Shown here: positions 56,299-64,000 of the stretch, piece after piece | Numbering within the stretch: the stretch's first letter is position 1 | How the letters are laid out: each line of letters begins with the position of its first letter | Assembly: GCA_951802195.1 (NCBI GenBank) | Contig: OX637633.1 | Location: 186,001 to 250,000 of the forward strand | Source: Tausonia pullulans | Taxonomy: Eukaryota > Basidiomycota > Tremellomycetes > Cystofilobasidiales > Mrakiaceae | DNA: 64,000 nt | Direction of reading: 5' to 3' | Notes under the pieces: generated by a model | Told to the model about the DNA's origin: nothing | The model's database searches: none | What the model saw: only the letters and a program-made list of their open reading frames with translations | Position numbers and translations under genes: made by a program

Positions 56299-59034
56299 AT
56301 GGCAGACCACGAGGACTTCCTGGCGCGCTCTGCGGTTCCCTCAGCAACCCCCACACTCCTTGACGTGCCGCTGTCGTCGCCCAAAGGTGAGGCAGCCCAG
56401 CAGCTGCCCAACAAGTCCAACTCGCCGCCGGCCTCATCCTTCACCTCTTCAATCCCCGACCAAGGCGGCTATGCGCCGCCTATCATGCGGGCGAAGACAA
56501 TTGAGCTCGCTGGAACGCTCTCCATTGTCCGGGAAGGGCGTGGCGACGCGTTTGGCGAGCCGCTTGAGTGCCGAAAGACAAGGGAGGAGATTGTATACCT
56601 TGAATGGGCCGAGGGTGACGTAGAAGTTCGTCATCCTCTTTCACTCTGCCTTCCCTTGGCTTGGTACTTACTGAGTGTCATTCCTTTCCTTAAGAATCCC
56701 TTCAATTTTCCAAAACGACAGAAGTGGGCTATCGTCGTGACTTGTACGTGTCTCCATGAGCGTGCGAGAGACAGACAGGTCCTCGGTGGCCCGTGCTCTC
56801 CCCCTCACACGACCGACCATTCGAGTCAGAGATCTCTGACTCAGTTCTGGCTCATCGCCCCCCTCTCAGGCATCACCATCACGGCCCTCACGGCCCTCAA
56901 TGCGACGGCCTACTCTTCGGGCTACGAGTCTGCTCACGATGCATTTGGCGTGTCTTCGACGGAATGGGTTCTAGGCAACACCCTCTACTTCATCGCAATC
57001 GCTTTGACACCCCTGGCTCTCGCTCCCCTCTCCGAAGTGTAAGCACCTATAATCTGGGTGTATTAATCTGGTTCTAAATCTAATATTCCCCTCCTGGGCA
57101 GCTTCGGACGGAACACCATTTACCTCGTGACGAGCGCCCTCTCGGCCATCCTCTTCATCCCTCAGGCCGCCACTCCGGCCATGAGCGGTATCCTCGGAGC
57201 CCGATGGTTCCAGGGAATGATGTCGAGCGTTGGAAATAGCATGGTACGTAGGGAAAGGATGTGGCAGCTCCTACGCTTTTAATCTAATTGTGCATTGTCG
57301 CTTTTTCTTGTAGGTCGGAGGCACAGTTCGTTGTTGTCCATCTGTTGCGAGCCTCAATCAACAGAAGTGCTGATACGATGTGGATCCTCCAGGTTGCTGA
57401 TCTCTTTGAAGCAAGAGAACGCGGCTTCGCCATGTCACTTTACTCGGTCTGGGTTTTTGTTGGACAGTCCCTCGGCCCCGTCGGTGAGTTTTCTGTCTGG
57501 TAGAAAGTCGCTCTCAAGGCGGGTCATAGAGCTGACAGAACCTTTCCTTTTGTTTCAGCTTTTGGCTATCTCAACCTCAACTTGGGCTTCCGCTGGATGT
57601 TCTGGATCCAGGCGATCATTGGCGGCATCTCCTTCCTCATCAACTGCTTCGTCCTCGTCGAGACTCGAGGCTCGACGCTCCTCTCCCGCCGAGCCGAAAA
57701 GCTTACTGAGCTCACCGGCAAGCTGCACGCCGCTCCAGGTGACAAAGAGAAGGGGGACCTCGGAACTCTTCTTCGCGTTTCTCTCACGCGGCCCATCATT
57801 TTCCTCTTCACGGAACCCATTGTTGCTGGAGTCAGCCTTTGGGTTGCGTTCGTCTGGGGGACGCTCTTCCTTTTCATTCAATCGGCCAGCTTAATCTTTG
57901 AACAATACAGTCAGTCCGAGTCCAGCGCTAATCTTTTGACAAGGAACCCAATTTTGACCTCCCCGTTTCTTTCTCGCCAGACTTTAACCTTGGAGAGATC
58001 GGTCTTGCCCTCCTGTTCGCCGTCCTCTGCCCTTATAGCGCGCTCTTCTTCTAACGCTCTTTGTCTTTGCCCGTCACAGATCCATTGGTGTCGGAGGCAT
58101 ACTCGGTTTCATTGCCAATTACTTAGTGCAAGACCGTCTCTATCTTCGCGCTGGAGAGAGGACTGGCGGCAAACCTGAGCCTGAAGCCAGGCTCTACCTC
58201 GCTTGCGTCGGCAGCTTGATGTTCCCCATCGGTGAGCATGGGGGCAACTCAGTCTCTCGTTCTTGACTCAGAGCTGACATTCTTACCCATCATAGGCATG
58301 TTCTGGTACGGATGGACTGGGACAGGTAAGGTCCACTGGGCTTCGCCTGTGATGGCGCTCGTCTTCACCAACACGGGGTCAGTTTGATTATTATTCTGCT
58401 AGTCGATGTGGTCTGACATTCGGCCCTTTTCTCCAGAATCTTTATGATCTACAGCGGTGTTTTCAACTTCTTCGTGAGCCTACATATCTCACGCGTGCTT
58501 TGGAATACATCATAGCTGACAACGCGTGCCTGTACAAATCCTTAGGCCGATGCCTACGAGCGATACTCTAGCTCAGCCCAAGCTTCTCAGAGTCTCCTTA
58601 GAAACATCTTCGGTGAGCTGCATCGCACGACGAACGACTTAAGAATGCTTGTCTGACCATCCAATCTTCGCACAGCTGGAGTCTTCCCTCTGTTTGCCAA
58701 AGCGCTCTACCGTAACCTGGGCTACCCTTAGTGAATCGAGTTTATCAGAGCCTCCTGATTCCCTAATATCTGACCATCTTCTCCCAACAGCGCTTCGACC
58801 CTCCTTGCATGCATCGCTTTCGTCCTTGGCTTTTGCCCGTTCCTCCTGTTGTTCTACGGCAAGAAGCTCCGTGCCAGGTCCAAGATTGCCACTGCGCTCA
58901 AGCTCGAGGCCGAATTGGATGAGGCGGCTCGGGCTGAGCGACTCGCTCTGGCAAGAGGGAAAGCAGAGACGAAACTCGTTGCGGATGGTGTCGCGGGGGT
59001 GAAGATCCCGCCCATATCCAGGTTGGCAGTCTAG
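56299..59034 (+). CDS. major facilitator superfamily transporter, DHA1-like
   Basis: Proton-driven exporters of this kind remove drugs or polyamines across the plasma membrane (family knowledge; substrate unknown here). A cytosolic head of about 115 residues starts MADHEDFLARSAVPSATP and ends in NPFNFPKRQKWAIVV, the typical NP-x-N(F/W)-P-x-x-(R/K)-(R/K)-W entry. Helices and loops follow: GITITALTALNATAYSS, STEWVLGNTLYFIAIALTPL, the motif-A-like FGRNTIYLVTSALSAILF, VADLFEARERGFAMSLYSVW, GFRWMFWIQAIIGGISFLI, then after a long loop RPIIFLFTEPIVAGVSLWVA, GIGLALLFAVLCP-like exon ends, SIGVGGILGFIANYLVQDRL, GVFNFFADAYERYSSSAQAS, RNLGYPYASTLLACIAF. About 12 helices and 10 introns. It seems intact. 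Confidence 0.88.
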
Positions 59035-59115
59035 AAGGGGCTCTCATTTGAGAGCAAAATTTATGAAATGTCATAGATGGAAGGGTGTCGTTTTCGTTGT
59101 GCATGGGACGATAGT

Positions 59116-60713
59116 CTAGTATCCTCTCTTCAGTCTCCTGCCCCTCTGCTCCTCTTCTTCAGTACCCTTGCTCGACAAGGACTCCTCCGTCTTCGTCGCC
59201 TCACTCTCTTGCAGCCCAGTCTCCAAGTCGACCCACTCCCCTTCATCGCCAAGCCCCTCCTTCTCTTTCACCGCACCTCTCCCCCCTCCTCCTTTGGGCG
59301 AGCCACTCTGGCTTCTCTTCCCCACCGCTGCTCTTGACCTCGATTTCGCCTCCCTTGCGGCCCTCACAACGACGTTGGGGATCCACTTCGACTCCCCGCC
59401 GACAACGACTTTCTTGTTGCCCGGTCCCGGGTCGAGGGAAAACCAGTACCGGCCTTTTGAAGCGTCGGGCGGTCGCCACCAGTAAAGAGGGTAGCGCCGG
59501 CGGGTGAGATTGGTGCTGATGAGGGCGACGGTGAGCTGGAAAGAAAGCGAAATCAGAGAGAATTCGCGAGCTTGGAATCAAGAGTTCGAGGGGCGAGGGG
59601 TTTACCATGATGATGGAGGAGATCATGACCATGGGGATGTAGTAGAAGTGGATCCGCAGGACTTGAGACGATGTAACGGCCAAAAGAGCAGTCGCTCCTG
59701 AGTCAAAAAAAAAAACACAGTTGTCCGTCAAACTCTTCCATGAGTATCGTCGGGGTCTCTTCTTGCCATACTAACCTCCTGGAGGGTGTGTCGTCCCCGT
59801 AGCCATCATAGCTAGTAGCGCGAGTGCCATCGCAAACCCCCCAACGAAGAAGACGACCGACCCGGACCCGTCCGCTCTCGCGAGGTTGAACCGCTCCGGC
59901 GAGCAGTACTCAAAAATTCGAGCAATGGAACATCCAATGACGGCCGAGATGACCTGTCCGAAGAAGACGTTTTTTGGTTGGGCCAATGGCGAGGTGGGTG
60001 TCCCAGAGAGGAGGACGGCGGTTGCTCCAAAGGAACCGACAATGAGGACTCTCTCGGACCCGGTCCCGCCGTTCTGAAGGAATGGGGTCTTGGTGAAAAG
60101 GAGAAGGACGAAGAGAAGGGAAATAAGGGCGCTGCAGAAGGCAGAGAGATAGGTTTCGGCCTGAGGGAGGAGCAAAACATCTCCTTAGTAAGCACAAAAG
60201 GCTTGACATGCGCCGTCAACGCCCAGGTCGTACCTGAAGAGAGAGATAGTTCAGGGGACGAAACAGCGCCTTGGGCTCCTTCGCCTGCAGTTCTTGGGGG
60301 GTTCTGTATCCAAGGAGATGCCGTAGGAAATGCGGTCGGACCCTCGCCAAGAGACCATAGGCATCAACTGGCGGTGGTATTGAAACAGCAGACACAGCGG
60401 CCGTCTCTGCGGGGCTTGGAGCCGAGAAGGTGCTCGAGCTCGTACTGTTGCTTCCCTTGACCGACGACGTTGGGCAGTGCGGCGAGTCGGCACCATTCGC
60501 TGCCGCCGACTCTTCGATGGTCGGCGGGTGTCTTTGTCGGTGAAGGAAATATGGGTACGCAGAGGGAGGAAGCAGCGACCTTCGGGTAGTCGACCGGGAC
60601 CGGGACCGGCTCGAGCTGCTCGTCGTGCTGTAGATGGTCGAGGGGGGTCGAGTGCGGGTGCTCCCGGCAGGCGAGGAGGTGGGGGAGGAGGAACGGCCGC
60701 GAGAGAAGTTCAT
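59116..60713 (-). CDS. HPP-family integral membrane protein
   Basis: HPP proteins (PF04982) have four membrane helices and a conserved HPP; a plant plastid member carries nitrite, others are unknown. From 60713: a Ser/Arg-rich head (MNFSRGRSSSPTSSP), RPHFLRHLLGYRTPQELQ, then QAETYLSAFCSALISLLFVL, LIVGSFGATAVLLSGTPTSP, LAQPKNVFFGQVISAVIGCS, VVFFVGGFAMALALLAMMAT, GTTHPPGGATALLAV (the HPP motif) and IHFYYIPMVMISSIIMLT. A cytosolic tail with KKVVVGGESKWIPN and Glu/Lys-rich sequence ends KRGY. An alternative start lies at 60794. Three introns. It is tail to tail with the MFS gene, 82 bp apart. Domain call firm. Confidence 0.88.
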
Positions 60714-61014
60714 CTGGTGCGCGGAGTTCGCTCGGTGCTGATGTTGCGCGTGGCTTCGATGTTGGGAGGAGAATGAGTGCGAAAGTTCTAGCAAGCGTCG
60801 AGGTTGTCGTTGTTGAAAGGAGGAGAGTCATCCCTGTCGAGCCGGGCTTGCCGACCCACCGGTCTCAAGACTTGCTCTCAAGGTCCGGCCTCATCGGACC
60901 TGCCGTCACCTCTCTAGCACTGCGCGTCTCTCGTCTGCCATTTTAGGCTCCAAAACTCGTCTGTGATCTGTGAGCCGTGAGGGGAGGTCCATAACATCCC
61001 TGGCTGTCCAATTC
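60714..61014. promoter_or_regulatory. promoter region of the HPP gene
   Basis: About 300 bases up to the stop of the next minus-strand gene. No motif is called. Confidence 0.4.
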
Positions 61015-63742
61015 TCAGAACATCCGACCCCGTCCACCCATCTCTCCGACCGCGCCCTCAAGATCATGCAACGCCGACATAAGCTGGCCGTCGGCGGCCT
61101 GAGCCCAGACCTTCGTTTCTCCGTCCTCTGAAAAGAGCTCGATGTCGGTCTTGCAGACAAGGCCGTTCTCGGGAAGCTTGCTCTTCTCGGCGAAGTACTC
61201 GCGGATGGCCTTGGCTGTGCACAGGGAGGGCATGGCGCTCGAGCAGTGCTTTGGAAGGATGAAGTGGGAGGGGGCATCAGTCAGTGGTAAGGATGAAGGT
61301 CAAGGGAAAGGGAGACGACGCACTCCGAAGCCGTCGTGGTGGATGAGCCGGGTCATAGGCTGAATCTTATTGACAAGCTTTGCGTGCGTGAGACTCGTGA
61401 TAGGGTCTGCTGTGTTGCCAATGACGAGCATCGTGTTGGAGAGGGAGGCGTTAAATCTGGAATGCAAGCGAGATTCTAAAGGTAAGTCTAGGCCACACGG
61501 CATGCAAACAGCCCACTCACGGTCCAGTGAACTAAAATGAAAAAGAAGCGCATAAGTCAGCTATAGCTTCAGTTGTGACGAAGAAGAAAAGGGCGGTAAC
61601 TTACCCGGCTGGGCTCGCGCATGCCGCCCCATCGCGGGCACATCGTCGACGAGAGTCCGGCAAAGTGTCGGGAGACGTGCTTGACTTGGTAAAGGTTTTC
61701 CTCTGTGATCATCTCAACAATCTCCTCGTTCGTGAGGCTTTCAGGGTAAGCTCGGGAGTCGGAGCACTCGACTGCAGAGCTGCTGGAGAAGGGGAGCCTG
61801 TCAGCTTTGGCTAAGAGTGACGAAGACAGGATCCGGACTTACGACATCGTTGTTGAGGCCGGGACTGTGAGATTCTTCTCGATGGTGAGCTTGGTGGCGT
61901 CGTAGATCTGGGTGCCGTTGCCGTCGATGAGGGAGCGAAGGCCCTGAGCAAAATCTCCCCACCCGCGGGGACGATAAAGTTGCATAAACACCCATTCCTT
62001 GACCTGCAGCGACGAACGGAAGAGTCAGTCGTCGTTCACACCGCCTTTAGAGAAAGCAGCTAGCGCTCGTACAGCCGTTGGTCTGAGCTTGGCAGGAATG
62101 CCAAAGGTCCCTGCACCAGGGATGACAAGTGGGTGCTCGAGCAGTGCGTCGAGCGCGGCATCGACCTCCTTGCCGAGCGACTTGGCCGTCGAATTCATGG
62201 ACGCAAGAGCGCAACGCTGGGGCCCGGCCTTGAAAAATCCTGGTAGGTGAGCATTTGCTTCGTTCGAGATATCTATAGGAGAACTTACATCTGCGCAGGC
62301 GCCGAGAAAGGCCTCATACGTCTTCTCTGAGTCGAGGTAGTCCTTGAGGAATGGTAGAATGTCAAGCGGGCCGACTAGGATACAGCAAAGGGACACAGCT
62401 CACGCTTCGACCCCACATGTGGTGTTCGTTCTCAACCCAATTGATCGGATCACATACGCCATCGATGACGACACGGCCAATCTTGTCAGGGAAGATGCCC
62501 ATCCTGCAGACCAACCATCGTAAGCAAGGCTCAACTAGAAAACTTGAGAGGAGAACCACGCACAGGTACTGGCCAACGACAGTGCCGTACGACCAGCCGT
62601 AGAAGTTGCTGTCGGCCGACAGGGCAAAGGATCAGCTAAGGGTCGGTGGCAAAAACAGCCTGGAGGACTCACATAAGGCTGTCCTCGCCCTCAATGACGC
62701 GGTTGAGGAGCTCAATGTCCCTGACGACGGTGCCGGTGCCCATCTATTGCATTTTCATCGAATTAGTATCTCTCTTTCCCTTCCTTCAAGCGAACGGAGA
62801 GACACACTCACGTGGCGACCAGCCGTGCCCGCGACACCCTCACAAAGCGCCGCGTTAACGCGGTTGTACCCATCGGCCTTGGCGACCTGATGCTTGTACT
62901 CTTCCCGCGAGCGCTCCGGTTGGAGACCAGGTCCAAACTCGAGCGATTGTGCCAGGGTCTCCGCAGTCCTGGATGGGAAGCAGCGCATCGCGGGATTGGT
63001 GAGGTGGATGCCGCGTGGGTCGAAGCCGATCTTGATTTAGCCCGGAAGAGAGCGGTCAGACGGAGCGGTCAGACGTGTCCACGTCGAGGCTGGAGACGAG
63101 GAATCGGCCTCTCACGATGTCGTACTGGCCCTTAACGATGACTGAAAGAGGAGACCCTGCACGGAAGGTGTAATCTATCAATGCCACAGAAGATTTCTGT
63201 CAGTCAGCCAAGCGACAAACGAAGCGAGGGGCGAGGCATCGAAGAGGACTGACCGAATCCGCTTCCTCCAGGGCCGCCCTGATCGAACCTCCACAATTGT
63301 CAGATGCTGAGCTTGCTCAGACAACGTCACGACTCACAGGGTTGATAAAAATGCTCCCCAGCCGCTTGACTCCCTCGTCGGCGCTGTACTTGCTCAGTGC
63401 GATGCTAGCAACTCCACCCTCGAAGCCCTCGGCGTGGTCGAGAGGGACCTCGTAGGAGCCGCATGAGAAGCGGATCTCGTCCTCCCTTCCCGGACAGGGT
63501 CCCCATTCGACGGAAGGGAGCGAAGACGTGACGGAGGCGTCTGGGAAGGAGGTCGCCGTAAAGATTGCAGGCGCCGTCGCGCTCGAGGATCGAGCGACCT
63601 GGTTGTTCTTCGAGACGACGTGCTGATGTCCGGTGAGGCCGACAAGGAAGACAGCGAGCAGGATGAGCTTCTGCTTGCCAGAAACCGCAGGCCGAGGCTT
63701 CTGAGGCGATGTGTTAATGGGGAGGTCTGCTTTTTCGCTCAT
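61015..63742 (-). CDS. alpha/beta-hydrolase with TAP-like C-terminal domain
   Basis: Relatives are secreted or membrane-bound serine aminopeptidases and related hydrolases (AB hydrolase plus PF08386). From 63742: MSEKADLPINTSPQKPRPAV, then one hydrophobic helix KLILLAVFLVGLTG (membrane anchor or uncleaved signal). The domain starts VEWGPCPG and CGSYEVPLDHA, and after an intron has GGPGGSGF (oxyanion part), YDIVSFDPRGIHLTNPAMRC, the nucleophile elbow NFYGWSYGTVVGQYL, VIDGVCDPINW, a helical lid (PLDILPFLKDYLDSEKTYEA), and the TAP-like part MLVIGNTADPITSLTHAKLV with the Asp and HHDGFGHCSSAMPS with the His. It ends GEMGGRGRMF. About twelve introns. Triad complete. Substrate unknown. Confidence 0.88.
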
Positions 63743-64000
63743 GTCGAGGGGGGAGATGACAGTGGTTAGGGATCAAGTTGAGCGCCGTTTCGGACAAGGC
63801 CGCCGGATGTCGTCGCTTCCTGTATGTAGCTACGTTCAAACCATGCGACCCCTCTTACTGCGGCGGCGATCAAGCGAGACTGGGTGATCCGCACGATGGT
63901 GCGTTGAGGTGAGCTCAGTCGCTCCCACAAGTCCTGTCCCTAGTTCGCACCTCATCAAAGCACCCTCCACGTATACTCTCTCCACCTAGATCTGGCGCCT
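63743..64000. other. right-end upstream region
   Basis: Promoter side of the hydrolase gene up to the window end. Nothing else is recognised. Confidence 0.4.

Noticed and set aside
1-64000. CRISPR array, biosynthetic cluster or prophage
   Set aside because: No spaced direct repeats, no clustered pathway genes and no viral genes; the setting is a eukaryotic chromosome.

Overview
The window looks like nuclear DNA of a basidiomycete fungus, probably a yeast-like Pucciniomycotina (Rhodotorula or Sporobolomyces type). This is inferred from GC-rich coding sequence, many short GT-AG introns, dense genes on both strands and typically fungal genes (RTT109, UVE1, a fungal MscS/Msy channel, a CaM-kinase opening as in fungi, a BBE-like oxidase). 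The species cannot be named from sequence alone.

Layout. 1-20 kb: a CaM-kinase-like kinase and an FAD-linked oxidase (both minus), mitochondrial uS13 and a TMEM14 protein (plus), an unknown protein with five W-x-x-P-x-W motifs (minus), the UV endonuclease UVE1 (plus), a PhnP-like metallo-beta-lactamase and guanylate kinase (minus). 20.4-23.4 kb: a tRNA-Arg(ACG), LINE 3' ends and gene-poor DNA. 23.4-29.5 kb: cytosolic PheRS beta and a DUF1295 membrane protein (minus). 29.66-45.10 kb: a large inverted repeat. 45.3-64 kb: an unknown protein, a small secreted cysteine-rich protein, TFIIIC subunit 6, USO1, an MFS transporter, an HPP membrane protein and a TAP-like serine hydrolase.

The inverted repeat is the striking part. 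Arms at 29656-32680 and 42948-45100 are almost identical and flank 10.3 kb holding the MSY channel and RTT109. The right arm begins inside an intron of the intact G6PD gene, so the left arm carries only a headless G6PD 3' end. The left arm alone holds an 853-bp 5'-truncated LINE with a 5-bp target-site duplication; the right arm preserves the empty site.

Each arm carries a tRNA-Arg(ACG) and what reads as a circularly permuted initiator tRNA-Met gene. The 3' half (positions 38-73) lies upstream of the 5' half (1-37) with a 5-nt spacer between the acceptor ends. Together the halves make a complete cloverleaf with initiator hallmarks, and leader and trailer can pair. I know of permuted nuclear tRNA genes from algae and nucleomorphs, and of archaeal examples, but not from fungi. 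A second pattern is that LINE ends lie about 85-90 bp upstream of two tRNA-Arg copies, in the same orientation, which suggests a tRNA-targeted non-LTR element.

Most coding genes are housekeeping genes and do not form one pathway. Exon boundaries were read by eye from splice signals and protein family continuity. Arm identity was judged from matching translations and spot comparison, not from a computed alignment.
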